A DNA stretch of 21,481 nucleotides, taken from NCBI GenBank assembly GCA_017523995.1, contig JAFWUX010000027.1, positions 1 to 21,481 of the forward strand, written 5' to 3'. This stretch comes from Oscillospiraceae bacterium (lineage in GTDB: Bacteria > Bacillota_A > Clostridia > Oscillospirales > Ruminococcaceae). The notes under the pieces are model-generated. The model was not told where the DNA came from and made no database searches. It worked only from the letters and a program-made list of their open reading frames with translations. This document shows positions 7,971-15,096 of the stretch, in pieces (within the stretch, counting starts at the first letter, position 1; each line of letters starts with the position of its first letter). The position numbers and the translations under genes are program-made.

Positions 7971-8369
7971 ATGATTACAGTCAAACGCGGCGAAATCTAT
8001 TATGCCGATCTCAGCCCCGTTGTCGGCTCCGAGCAGGGCGGCATCCGTCCGGTGCTCATCATCCAGAATGACGTCGGCAACCGCTACAGCCCGACGGTCA
8101 TCGCAGCCGCCATCACCAGCCGGCGCGACAAAGCCAAACTCCCGACGCATATCGCCCTGAGCGCCGCAGGCTGCGGGCTGACAAAGGACAGCGTCATTCT
8201 GCTCGAACAGATCCGCACGATCGACAAGCAGCGCCTGAAGGAGTGCATGGGCGAGATCCCGCGCGAGGTTCTGCGGCAGGTCGATCATGCGCTGGAAATC
8301 AGCTTCGGGCTCATCCCCCGTCCGCGGCATTTTCACACCGCCGGAACCACCGCAAAGCTGAGCCAGTAA
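7971..8369 (+). CDS. MazF/PemK-family endoribonuclease toxin, no adjacent antitoxin
   Basis: The 132 residues match the MazF/EndoA (NdoA) family of sequence-specific mRNA interferases. The N-terminus [20 protein letters not shown] and [11 protein letters not shown] carry the conserved catalytic arginine (Arg26), and AAAITSRR carries the conserved threonine (Thr49). LPTHIAL and [16 protein letters not shown] are also typical. Length is slightly above the usual 116 because of a basic, low-complexity C-terminus. ATG 7971 follows AGGA by nine bases; the frame is open further upstream, but that part shows no homology and different codon use. Such toxins normally lie directly after a ribbon-helix-helix antitoxin; here 470 bases upstream and 146 downstream hold none. 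A trans-encoded antitoxin, or one lost, is possible. Confidence 0.9.
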   Translation: MITVKRGEIYYADLSPVVGSEQGGIRPVLIIQNDVGNRYSPTVIAAAITSRRDKAKLPTHIALSAAGCGLTKDSVILLEQIRTIDKQRLKECMGEIPREVLRQVDHALEISFGLIPRPRHFHTAGTTAKLSQ

Positions 8370-8379
8370 CGTCCGCAAT

Positions 8380-8411
8380 TGCCGGTGCAGAGCATCCGGT
8401 CTGCGCCGGCA
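8380..8411 (+). terminator. Strong hairpin after mazF
   Basis: TGCCGGTGCAGA (8380-8391) pairs with TCTGCGCCGGCA (8400-8411) with one G-U pair and an 8-base loop. No T-run follows, so termination would be weak or factor-assisted. Confidence 0.4.
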
Positions 8412-8453
8412 GCTGCCGCTTCTCCAAAAATCGACATTTTCCCCTTGAATTCC

Positions 8454-8482
8454 TTGACAACCCCCGAAAAAAAGTGTATAAT
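8454..8482 (+). promoter_or_regulatory. Perfect consensus promoter of the first cyclophilin gene
   Basis: TTGACA (8454-8459), a 17-base spacer and TATAAT (8477-8482) match consensus exactly. They lie 33 bases before ATG 8516, with AGGA between. Confidence 0.9.
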
Positions 8483-8515
8483 AATAAACAACTATTACGT
8501 AAAGGATAAATTGAT

Positions 8516-9325
8516 ATGCGTGAATCTGTTTCCCGTCCGCCGCAGAAAAAGCCGAAGCTCGTCAAAGGTCTGCTGATCGTTTTCACGCTGACGCTCATCA
8601 GCTCGTTCGGCATGGCGCTGCTTTCCAATCTGACCGGCGGCTACTCTGTTGTGATGGACAATGAGGACATCGCGCTGATCCAGCTTGATCCGCCGGAATC
8701 CGGCGATCCGCTCGCTGTCATGCACACAACAATGGGCGATATGACCTATGTGCTCTATCCCGAGCAGTGCCCCGAGACCGTTGCAAACTTCTGCAAACTC
8801 GCAGAGGAGGGGTACTATAATGATACATATGTATTCCACGTTGAGCCGCAGATTTTCTTCTCCGCAGGCGGCAAAAATCCCGAGGGCACGCTCTCGGAGA
8901 CAGAAGCCGCAAGCTCGCAGGAGCGGATTCCGCAGGAGCTTTCTCCGAAGCTCTGGCCGCTGAGAGGTTCGCTCTGCGCACTGGAGACCAAAACCGAGGG
9001 CGGCTTCTGGAAGACGCTGACGAAAACCCGCGACCACTTCACCGGCAGCCGGTTCCTCGTTGTCGATACAGTCGAGATGACCGAGGAGATGAAGGCGGGT
9101 CTGCATGTCGAGGATAACGAGGCGCTGAACCGTGTCGGTGAGGCGCTGATCGAAAACGGCGGCATCCCGAACTATGCCCAGCAGCTGACAATCTTCGGAC
9201 AGCTGCAGGACGGCTTCGAGGTGCTCGATGCAATCACCGATGCAAAGGTCACCGGCGAGGGCGAGAACAAAAAGCCCGCCGAGGAGATCCGCATCACAAG
9301 CATTGAGATTACAAAAGCGCCCTAA
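8516..9325 (+). CDS. Membrane-anchored cyclophilin-type prolyl isomerase, degenerate active site
   Basis: The 269-residue protein has a short basic N-terminus (PPQKKPKLVK) and one transmembrane anchor at about residues 17-37, so the body should face outside the membrane. The rest resembles a cyclophilin (cis-trans prolyl isomerase): MGDMTYVLYPEQCPETVANF matches the family's G.I.i.L.pe.aP.tv.NF opening. The active-site segment, normally FHRV..gFm.QGGD, reads FHVEPQIFFSAGGK, so the catalytic arginine is replaced by Val109 and the glutamine is gone. It probably binds peptides or acts as a chaperone rather than catalysing well. ATG 8516 follows AGGA. The intact paralogue is the next gene, which has its own promoter, suggesting duplication and divergence for folding of exported proteins. 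Confidence 0.85.
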   Translation: MRESVSRPPQKKPKLVKGLLIVFTLTLISSFGMALLSNLTGGYSVVMDNEDIALIQLDPPESGDPLAVMHTTMGDMTYVLYPEQCPETVANFCKLAEEGYYNDTYVFHVEPQIFFSAGGKNPEGTLSETEAASSQERIPQELSPKLWPLRGSLCALETKTEGGFWKTLTKTRDHFTGSRFLVVDTVEMTEEMKAGLHVEDNEALNRVGEALIENGGIPNYAQQLTIFGQLQDGFEVLDAITDAKVTGEGENKKPAEEIRITSIEITKAP

Positions 9326-9327
9326 AA

Positions 9328-9343
9328 GTTACAATTCTGTAAC
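9328..9343 (+). terminator. Weak hairpin after the first cyclophilin gene
   Basis: GTTACA (9328-9333) pairs with TGTAAC (9338-9343) around ATTC. The T-rich run after it is short (CTTTTG), so it is at best a leaky terminator. Confidence 0.35.
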
Positions 9344-9470
9344 CGGTACTTTTGTGCATTCTCATAAAGAACAGCTGTTTTTCTGCCGCTGATTTCCTTC
9401 ATATTGCTGTAAAACCGCTGTCCGCAGGTAACATTTCTTAGAAAAAGATAACAGAATCCTGAAATTTTCC

Positions 9471-9499
9471 TTTACAAACGGAAAAAAACGTGATATAAT
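9471..9499 (+). promoter_or_regulatory. Promoter of the lipoprotein cyclophilin gene
   Basis: TTTACA (9471-9476), a 17-base spacer and TATAAT (9494-9499). The leader from about 9506 can fold: CCGGTG (about 9514-9519) pairs with CACCGG (about 9544-9549) around an inner GGGC/GCCC, leaving the ribosome site AGGAG free after the stem. This is probably the main promoter for murA and the genes after it. Confidence 0.85.
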
Positions 9500-9574
9500 A
9501 TGAGTGTTATGGTCCGGTGGGCTAGTTGCGCCCTGTCGCAGATCACCGGAATCTTACAAGGAGAAAACTGTCTC

Positions 9575-10384
9575 ATGCGAAAACAGGATCTCAGACGCAT
9601 CTCTGCCGTACTGCTCAGCAGTGCGATGCTGCTCGGAACGGGCTGCAGGCAGAAAACCGTCACGCTTGAAACTTCCGATCCCGCCGGTCAGATCGCGGAG
9701 CAATCCGTCAGTGTCGGCGATATCGTCAATTTTACGCCCCCGCAGAAGGGCGAAGAAATCGTCGTGATGACCATTCAGGATTACGGCGATGTCAAGATCC
9801 GGCTCTTTCCGGAGGAATCTCCGAAGGGCGTCGAAAACTTCAAAAAGCTGGTCGAAAGCGGCTTCTATGACGAACTGATCTTCCACCGTGTTGTGGACGG
9901 CTTCGTCATGCAGGGCGGCGACCCCAGAGGCGACGGCACCGGAGGTGTCGATGCATGGGGCAGCAATACCGGCTTTGCGCAAACCATCTCCGGGCATCTC
10001 TGCCATGTGACCGGCGCGGTCGCCTATGCGATCGGGCAGGATAAACTGAACAAGAGTCAGTTCTATATCGTCACGGGTCAGGAATGTACGCCCGATTATC
10101 TCCAGCAGCTCCGTGATGCTGCCGGCATTGTCCTCTCTCCCGAGCTGACACAGCTCTATCAGAATGCCGGCGGACAGCCGTTCCTTGACGGCGGCTACGA
10201 AGTCTTCGGTCAGGTCTTTGACGGACTGGAGCACTGCCTCGCGATCCAGAAGGTCGCGGTGGACGGCAACTCCAAACCGAAAAAGCCCGTTGTGATCGAG
10301 AAGGCAATCGTCACGGAATATGACGGTGCAGCGCCGCACTGGCGCAACGCCGCCGGAGAGGAAATCACTGTTTCCTCGGATTAA
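9575..10384 (+). CDS. Cyclophilin-type peptidyl-prolyl isomerase, probable lipoprotein
   Basis: This prolyl isomerase (269 residues) has the complete cyclophilin active site FHRVVDGFVMQGGDPRGDGTGG, including the catalytic arginine and the glutamine missing in the gene before it. An insertion relative to minimal cyclophilins lies in the second half (CTPDYLQQLRDAAG to QPFLDGGYEVFG). The N-terminus MRKQDLRRIS followed by a hydrophobic stretch ending LLGTGC suggests a lipoprotein with Cys24 as the lipid site; the lipobox is imperfect (Gly at -3). It would fold proteins outside the membrane. I chose ATG 9575: AGGAG is 11 bases upstream and the signal peptide begins there, although the frame is open from 9500. 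It lies ahead of murA, perhaps in one transcript. Confidence 0.92.
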   Translation: MRKQDLRRISAVLLSSAMLLGTGCRQKTVTLETSDPAGQIAEQSVSVGDIVNFTPPQKGEEIVVMTIQDYGDVKIRLFPEESPKGVENFKKLVESGFYDELIFHRVVDGFVMQGGDPRGDGTGGVDAWGSNTGFAQTISGHLCHVTGAVAYAIGQDKLNKSQFYIVTGQECTPDYLQQLRDAAGIVLSPELTQLYQNAGGQPFLDGGYEVFGQVFDGLEHCLAIQKVAVDGNSKPKKPVVIEKAIVTEYDGAAPHWRNAAGEEITVSSD

Positions 10385-10501
10385 ACAGCGAAGGATGATG
10401 GAGTCATTTTGGATACGATAATGGAAACGGCGGCGAATACAGAAACACACTCGCCTGCTGAAAATAAAAACGATATGTGTCATGAACAAGGAGATCAAGC
10501 C

Positions 10502-11842
10502 GTGAAAACACCAGAGAAATTTGTCATCAGCGGCGGCAGAGTGCTGCACGGCGAGGTGGAGATCAGCGGTGCCAAAAATGCAGTTGTTGCAATTTTGCCC
10601 GCAACAATCCTCGCAGACGAACCGTGCATCATTGAAAATGTGCCGGAAATCAGCGATGTCACGATCAGCATCCAGATCCTGCGGGAGCTCGGTGCAAAGG
10701 TCGAGTATATCGCACCGCATACCTACCGGATTGATACGCGCAGCATCCTCAACTACTGCGTTCCGTATGAGAGCGCAAGAAGAATGCGTGCTTCTTATTA
10801 TTTCATGGGCGCGCTGCTCGGCAAGTTCGGGCACTGCCGCGTCTCCAGACCGGGCGGATGTCCGCTCGGCGACCGTCCGATCGACCAGCACATGAAGGCA
10901 TTTGCCAAGCTCGGCGCGGATTGCAGACAGGATCGCGGCATGATCGACATCACCACGCCGAACGGTCTCAAAGGCAATCAGATTTTCTTTGACTGTGTCA
11001 CGGTCGGCGCAACGATGAATGCGATCCTCGCAGCAGTCAAGGCGGATGGTCTGACGATCATCGAGAACGCTGCAAAAGAGCCGCATATCGTCGATCTTGC
11101 GAGCTTTTTGAATTCCATGGGCGCTGACATCATGGGTGCCGGCACCGATACCATCAAAATCCGCGGCGTCAAGTATCTGCGCGGTACAAGCTACGCTGTG
11201 ATCCCCGATCAGATCGAGGCAGGCACCTATATGGTCGCCGCAGCCGCAACCGGCGGCGATGTCCTCATCAAGAACGTCATCCCGAAGCATCTGGAATCCA
11301 TCATCTCTGTCATGGAGAAGATCGGCGTCAAGATCGAGCAGTTTGACGATGCTGTCCGCGTTTCCGTGGACGGTCCGCTTGTCAAGACAAGCATCAAAAC
11401 GCGCCCGCATCCCGGTTTCCCGACCGATATGCAGCCGCAGATCTCCGCGCTGCTCTGCCTTGCAGAAGGCACCAGCATGATCAAGGAGGGCGTCTCCGAG
11501 CAGCGTTTCCAGTATGTCGATGAGCTGCGCAGAATGGGCGCCGATATTCAGGTAGACGGCAAGGTCGCTGTCATTGAGGGAACCGGCAAGCTCACAGGCG
11601 CGCCCGTCAAGGCGTGTGACCTGCGTGCAGGTGCAGCCCTGATGATCGCCGGTCTCGCTGCAAGCGGCATTACAACGATTGAAGATATTTTCCATATCGA
11701 ACGCGGCTACGCAGATATGGAAGGAAAGCTCCGTGCGCTCGGTGCATGCATCGAAAAAAAACCGATCACTCCGGTGACGAAGCAAAATGAGCCGATCATT
11801 CAGGAGGTTCAGCCGGAAAAGCCGCATCAGGACGCGGTATAA
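10502..11842 (+). CDS. murA: UDP-N-acetylglucosamine 1-carboxyvinyltransferase
   Basis: MurA transfers enolpyruvate from PEP to UDP-GlcNAc, the first committed step of peptidoglycan synthesis in the cytosol and the target of fosfomycin. The 446 residues show SGAKNAV (Lys25/Asn26, substrate binding), the active-site loop RPGGCPLGDRP with catalytic Cys120, and the C-terminal DLRAGAALMIAGLAA. Cysteine rather than aspartate at 120 predicts fosfomycin sensitivity. I chose GTG 10502: GGAG lies eight bases before it and homologues begin here (KFVISGGRVLHGEV). TTG 10409 and ATG 10421 are in frame but would add about 30 residues using codons (CAA, CAT, AAT, AAA) unlike this gene. An unusual C-terminal tail of about 25 residues, rich in Gln, Pro and Glu, follows the fold. 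Confidence 0.95.
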   Translation: MKTPEKFVISGGRVLHGEVEISGAKNAVVAILPATILADEPCIIENVPEISDVTISIQILRELGAKVEYIAPHTYRIDTRSILNYCVPYESARRMRASYYFMGALLGKFGHCRVSRPGGCPLGDRPIDQHMKAFAKLGADCRQDRGMIDITTPNGLKGNQIFFDCVTVGATMNAILAAVKADGLTIIENAAKEPHIVDLASFLNSMGADIMGAGTDTIKIRGVKYLRGTSYAVIPDQIEAGTYMVAAAATGGDVLIKNVIPKHLESIISVMEKIGVKIEQFDDAVRVSVDGPLVKTSIKTRPHPGFPTDMQPQISALLCLAEGTSMIKEGVSEQRFQYVDELRRMGADIQVDGKVAVIEGTGKLTGAPVKACDLRAGAALMIAGLAASGITTIEDIFHIERGYADMEGKLRALGACIEKKPITPVTKQNEPIIQEVQPEKPHQDAV

Positions 11843-11852
11843 TTGGAAACTC

Positions 11853-11883
11853 ACAGGGCGGACGGTTGTTTCGCCCTGTTTGT
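11853..11883 (+). terminator. Hairpin between murA and the next gene, possible attenuator
   Basis: ACAGGGCG (11853-11860) pairs with CGCCCTGT (11872-11879), followed by TTTGT. The short T-run suggests partial termination between murA and the metallo-hydrolase gene. Confidence 0.5.
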
Positions 11884-11902
11884 ATATACAGGAAGGATGT
11901 GC

Positions 11903-12691
11903 ATGCACTTGGCGCGGATCTATCCGCTGTTCAGCGGCAGCTCGGGAAATGCCGAGTTTATCGGTACGCCATCGGGCGGGATCCTGATCGACTGCGGCGT
12001 CTCGGCAAGGCGCGTAACGCAGGCGCTCGAACGCTGCAATGTCCCCGCGCAGGCGGTACAGGGCATTTTCATCACGCACGATCACAGCGACCATGTCGCC
12101 GGACTGCGCGTATTTGCGAAGAAATACGGCATCCCTGTATATGCACAGCCGATCACGCGGCAGTGTCTCTATGACGGGAAATATCTCGAGCCGGAGCAGG
12201 AATGCCGGGAACTGACCGGCACCGTCGAATGCGCCGGCATCCGCGTGACGCCCTTTGCCACATCCCACGATACCGCCCAGAGCTGCGGCTACCGGATGGA
12301 ACTGCCGGACGGCAGAACATGCGCTGTCTGCACCGATCTGGGATATGTCTCGGAGGAGGTCAGCGCCGCGCTTGCGGGCTGCGATCTTGTCCTGCTCGAA
12401 GCAAATTATGACAAGGAGATGCTTCGCACAGGTCCCTACCCCGGATATCTCAAAATGCGGATTGCCTCGGAGGTCGGGCACCTCTCAAACGATGACTGCG
12501 CAGCCTCCGCGGAAATGCTCCTGCAGAGCGGCACCACGCGCCTGATCCTCGGGCATCTGAGTCAGCACAACAATCTGCCTGCGCTCGCCGAATCGACAGT
12601 TGAGCGCGCACTGAGCAGCTTTCACCGCGGCAGCGATTACCTGCTGCAAACTGCGCCGCCGGAAACAGACGGGAGGATGATCGGATTTTGA
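11903..12691 (+). CDS. MBL-fold metallo-hydrolase, WalJ/YycJ type
   Basis: This 262-residue protein has the metallo-beta-lactamase fold. The metal motif is ITHDHSDHVAGL (His59, His61, Asp63, His64), and later ligands appear in FATSHD, CTDLGYVS and LGHLSQHNN. Start SGSSGN and the C-terminal HLSQHNN are characteristic of the YycJ/WalJ group, described as an exonuclease-like enzyme associated with cell division and the WalRK regulon. Its place directly before rlmH mirrors the Bacillus yycJ-rlmH neighbourhood. I chose ATG 11903: GGAAGG is six bases upstream. The frame is open from TTG 11843, but that part is the murA hairpin region. Its TGA overlaps the next ATG by one base, so the two genes are translationally coupled. 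No walRK genes are in view. Confidence 0.88.
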   Translation: MHLARIYPLFSGSSGNAEFIGTPSGGILIDCGVSARRVTQALERCNVPAQAVQGIFITHDHSDHVAGLRVFAKKYGIPVYAQPITRQCLYDGKYLEPEQECRELTGTVECAGIRVTPFATSHDTAQSCGYRMELPDGRTCAVCTDLGYVSEEVSAALAGCDLVLLEANYDKEMLRTGPYPGYLKMRIASEVGHLSNDDCAASAEMLLQSGTTRLILGHLSQHNNLPALAESTVERALSSFHRGSDYLLQTAPPETDGRMIGF

Positions 12692-13164
12692 TGCAGATTC
12701 ATCTGATTACAGTCGGCAAGCTCAAGGAGAAATGGCTCCGCGACGCCTATGCCGAATATGAGAAGCGGCTGCAGCGCTACTGCCGCCTGACCTTGACGGA
12801 GCTGCCGGAATCGCGGCTCTCTGAGTCCCCTGCCGATGCGGAAATCGCTGCGGCACTGACGCAGGAGGGCAAGGCGATCCTGCATGCCTGCCGCGGAAAG
12901 ATCATTGCGCTGTGCATTGAGGGAAAACTGCGCAGCAGCGAGGAATTTGCACAGATGCTCGACAGCGCTGCAGTCTCCGGTGACAGCACCGTGAGCTTTG
13001 TGATCGGTTCGAGCTTCGGGCTCTCGGACGAGGTCAAAAAGGCAGCAGATATGCGCTTTTCGATGTCGCCGATGACCTTCACCCACCAGATCGCCCGCGT
13101 CCTGCTGATGGAACAGCTTTACCGCGCATTCCAGATCAGCACCGGCGGAAAATATCACAAATAA
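12691..13164 (+). CDS. rlmH: 23S rRNA (pseudouridine-1915-N3)-methyltransferase
   Basis: RlmH is a SPOUT-class methyltransferase that methylates pseudouridine 1915 in helix 69 of 23S rRNA on assembled ribosomes. The 157 residues match the family length. Motifs seen are the N-terminal IHLITVGKLKEKWL, the SAM-binding knot segment FVIGSSFGLSDEV, and the hallmark C-terminus FSMSPMTFTHQIARVLLMEQLYRAF ending GGKYHK (given here in outline). ATG 12691 overlaps the preceding stop (TGATG), which fixes the start; a TTG just before it (12688) is not needed. The weak spacing to GGGAGG (about 14 bases) fits translation by coupling. Intact and highly conserved. Confidence 0.97.
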   Translation: MQIHLITVGKLKEKWLRDAYAEYEKRLQRYCRLTLTELPESRLSESPADAEIAAALTQEGKAILHACRGKIIALCIEGKLRSSEEFAQMLDSAAVSGDSTVSFVIGSSFGLSDEVKKAADMRFSMSPMTFTHQIARVLLMEQLYRAFQISTGGKYHK

Positions 13165-13177
13165 GGGAGTATCACGC

Positions 13178-13669
13178 ATGATTGGACATGTACTGATCGA
13201 GGGGATTGTTGCCTGCTTTATCGTTTTGATGGCATGCGTTGTCGGCATTGCAAACGGTCCCGTCTGGCTGGTGTGCCTCTATGAAAAAGAAGTGCAGCAG
13301 CGAGTTGTCGAGCGCGGACTGACCACCGAAGCGTGCATCAGGCGCAGCGTGAGACTGTTCCGGCTGTTCGGCATCCTGCCGCTTTTCCTCTTTGTGATGA
13401 TTGCTGTCTACGGCATCAACGGCGCGCGCGGATTCGGCGAAGGCTTCCGGCAGATTCTCGTGATTCTGCTGACGGAAGGTCTGTTCGACCGCCTGTTCAT
13501 CGACTGGTACTGGGTCGGCAAAACAAAGGCGTGGATCATCCCCGGAACAGAGGATCTCATGCCCTATATCTACGGAAAAACACTGATCGCCAAATGGCTG
13601 CTGACACTGGTCGGTTATCCGGTCTTTGCAGCGATCCTCGCGGCGGTCATGAACCTGATACTGAAATAA
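13178..13669 (+). CDS. Small multi-pass membrane protein, unknown function
   Basis: 163 residues with about four hydrophobic segments (residues 5-33, 61-80, 91-110 and 137-161) joined by a basic loop rich in Glu and Arg (residues 36-60). No recognised motif; the segment IDWYWVGKTKAWIIPGTEDL between helices three and four is the most conserved-looking part and could face the cytosol. ATG 13178 has AGGGAG eight bases upstream, and the gene starts 13 bases after rlmH, so they share a transcript. The next gene starts 18 bases after its stop. The family is unknown to me; a role linked to the following MNT-HEPN pair would be guesswork. Confidence 0.8.
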   Translation: MIGHVLIEGIVACFIVLMACVVGIANGPVWLVCLYEKEVQQRVVERGLTTEACIRRSVRLFRLFGILPLFLFVMIAVYGINGARGFGEGFRQILVILLTEGLFDRLFIDWYWVGKTKAWIIPGTEDLMPYIYGKTLIAKWLLTLVGYPVFAAILAAVMNLILK

Positions 13670-13687
13670 CCGGAAGGAGTGTTTTAC

Positions 13688-14008
13688 ATGATCTATCCTG
13701 AAATTCAGGCGACAGCAAACGCGATTGCCAAGCTCGGCAAGCCGCTCAAGATTTATCTGATCAGCCACAAGACAAATCACGCAACCAATGAGCTGATCAG
13801 CTTCAAACTCGCGGTGATCGTTTCGGACGAGACCCGCAGCATCTCGGAGCTCGAATGCTTCCTCTATACGGCGGTGGACTGCGATTATCCCTATGATCTC
13901 GTGCTCTACACGCAGAGCGAGTGGGAGACGCTTTCCGAGGATCCGCGGACATTTGCATGGTCAATTCGTGAGACAGGAGGTGTGCTGTATGAGCAGGGGC
14001 TTTCGTGA
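13688..14008 (+). CDS. Degenerate minimal nucleotidyltransferase (MNT)-like protein
   Basis: The 106 residues align by eye with MNT-fold proteins. YLISHKTNHATNELISFK plus LAVIVSDE takes the place of the usual LFGSRARG...SDIDLAVIVSD, and the ending FAWSIRETGGVLYE matches the family's F...I..eG.vLYe. The catalytic signature is lost: Gly-Ser becomes Ser26-His27, and the DxD pair becomes Ser38-Phe-Lys40. The third carboxylate may survive as Asp70 in YPYDLVLYT. An enzyme of this kind normally uses ATP to modify its HEPN partner, so this copy is probably a non-catalytic binder. I chose ATG 13688, with GGAAGGAG eight bases before it; the GTG at 13679 lies inside that site. It overlaps the HEPN gene by 20 bases, typical of toxin-antitoxin-like pairs. 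Confidence 0.72.
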   Translation: MIYPEIQATANAIAKLGKPLKIYLISHKTNHATNELISFKLAVIVSDETRSISELECFLYTAVDCDYPYDLVLYTQSEWETLSEDPRTFAWSIRETGGVLYEQGLS

Positions 14009-14432
14009 CGGAGACAGCAAGCGCTACTTCGACTGGCTCTATTATGCCGCGATTGATCTGCGTGCGGCAAAGCTGCTGCTCGATGATGCGCGCTGCTATA
14101 ACATTATCTCGTTCCACTGTCAGCAATGCGTGGAAAAGGCGCTGAAGGGCTATCTGCTGTGGCGCAGACACCGTCTCTATGACGGTCACAACCTGCCGTT
14201 CCTGTGCAAGCAGGCAATGCAGGATGATCCGAATTTCCGCGACCGCATTGCGCTGTGCAGCGAGATCAACCACTACTACATTGAATCGCGCTACCCTGCC
14301 GACTTCCTGCTTTCTCTGGATGAGGAATCCGTGCAGAAGCTGATCGTCGATACCACGGATATGCTGACCTTTGTCAACAGCCTTGTCAAGTTCGATTTCA
14401 CCAGCTATCACGCGAAAAAAGCAGCAGGATAA
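13989..14432 (+). CDS. HEPN-domain protein, partner of the MNT-like gene
   Basis: The 147 residues match the PF05168-type HEPN helical domain: WLYYAAIDLRAAKLLLDD, then FHCQQCVEKALKGYLLW, then GHNLPFLCKQA, and HYYIESRYPADF near the end. HEPN proteins are often metal-independent RNases using an R-x4-6-H motif; the best candidate here is RLYDGH (Arg62, His67). The tyrosine that follows the histidine in HepT-type toxins (HxY), and which the MNT partner adenylylates, is absent (HNL). ATG 13989 is fixed by GGAGG eight bases upstream and by homology; the longer open frame from 13893 lies inside the MNT gene. It could be an RNase toxin, a tRNA or nucleotide binder, or a tamed domesticated pair. Confidence 0.88.
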   Translation: MSRGFRDGDSKRYFDWLYYAAIDLRAAKLLLDDARCYNIISFHCQQCVEKALKGYLLWRRHRLYDGHNLPFLCKQAMQDDPNFRDRIALCSEINHYYIESRYPADFLLSLDEESVQKLIVDTTDMLTFVNSLVKFDFTSYHAKKAAG

Positions 14433-14442
14433 CGGTGCATCT

Positions 14443-15066
14443 ATGGAACGTGAATTCAAATGGATGATCCCGCAGGACACCCTTGCCGCCCTCGCAGATT
14501 TTCTGCATCAGGAACAGACGCGGCTCTCGCATGAGACGCTGCACATGGCGGCAATCTACTATGACACCGCGGATGATCTGGTTTACAAAAACGGCGCGGC
14601 GCTGCGCATCCGGCAGGAGAATGACCGCTCGGTCTGCTGCATGAAGCGCACGCTGAAAAAAGAAGGCGCACAGGCGCTGCGCGAGGAGTATGAGGTCGAA
14701 GCAGCAACGCTTACCGAGGGACTGAAAAAGCTCCCCGCAGCAGGCGCGCCGCAGGAACTTTGTGATCTGCTCTCGGGGCAGCAGTTCCGTGAGCTCGGCA
14801 GAACCGATTTCATCCGCAACTGTTATCTGCTTGAAATCAGCGCAGATGCGTCCTTTACGGCAGAATTTGCCGTGGATGTCGGCGCGCTGGGCGCAAGCGG
14901 CGCGATGCAGTCCTTTGAGGAACTGGAGCTGGAGCTCAAATCCGGCGACACCGCTGCATTCATCGCCTACGCTGAAATGCTCGAGCGGAGATTCGCACTG
15001 ATCCCGCAGAAGCGCTCAAAGCTCGCGCGGGCAATCGCAGCAGCCGCGCAAACATCGTCACAGTAA
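14443..15066 (+). CDS. CYTH-domain (triphosphate tunnel) protein
   Basis: The first residues after ATG 14443, MEREFKW, contain the ExExK signature (Glu2, Glu4, Lys6) of the CYTH family, whose beta-tunnel binds triphosphates. Bacterial members are mostly inorganic triphosphatases, with some acting on thiamine triphosphate or as adenylate cyclases. Further tunnel positions are visible in YYDTADDLVYKNGAALRIRQEN, in CCMKRTLKK, and in the acidic FEELELELKSGD strand; this fits a 207-residue single-domain enzyme. No CHAD domain follows. The frame is open upstream inside the HEPN gene, but homology places the start at 14443. The ribosome site is weak (AGGA about 14 bases away), and the gene begins 10 bases after the HEPN stop, suggesting coupled translation. 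Confidence 0.85.
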   Translation: MEREFKWMIPQDTLAALADFLHQEQTRLSHETLHMAAIYYDTADDLVYKNGAALRIRQENDRSVCCMKRTLKKEGAQALREEYEVEAATLTEGLKKLPAAGAPQELCDLLSGQQFRELGRTDFIRNCYLLEISADASFTAEFAVDVGALGASGAMQSFEELELELKSGDTAAFIAYAEMLERRFALIPQKRSKLARAIAAAAQTSSQ

Positions 15067-15096
15067 CCGGCTGAATTCAATTCGGAGGACATGCAG

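Noticed and set aside
7718..8071. A 117-codon frame overlapping the mazF start, considered as its antitoxin
   Set aside because: Its second half is the mazF gene in another frame, it shows no DNA-binding fold pattern, and its codon use differs from neighbours.
9506..9560. A tRNA or riboswitch in the leader of the lipoprotein cyclophilin
   Set aside because: It folds into a single nested hairpin only; there is no cloverleaf, no T-loop signature and no known aptamer core.
10409..10501. N-terminal extension of MurA from TTG 10409
   Set aside because: The added residues are low complexity with codons unlike the gene, and GTG 10502 has its own GGAG. A GGAG near 10400 means the longer form cannot be wholly excluded.
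9554..12481. A 975-codon open frame on the minus strand
   Set aside because: It lies opposite the lipoprotein cyclophilin, murA and the metallo-hydrolase, which all have clear motifs. The translation is cysteine-, arginine- and aspartate-rich with no recognisable domain, as expected for an antisense shadow at this codon bias.
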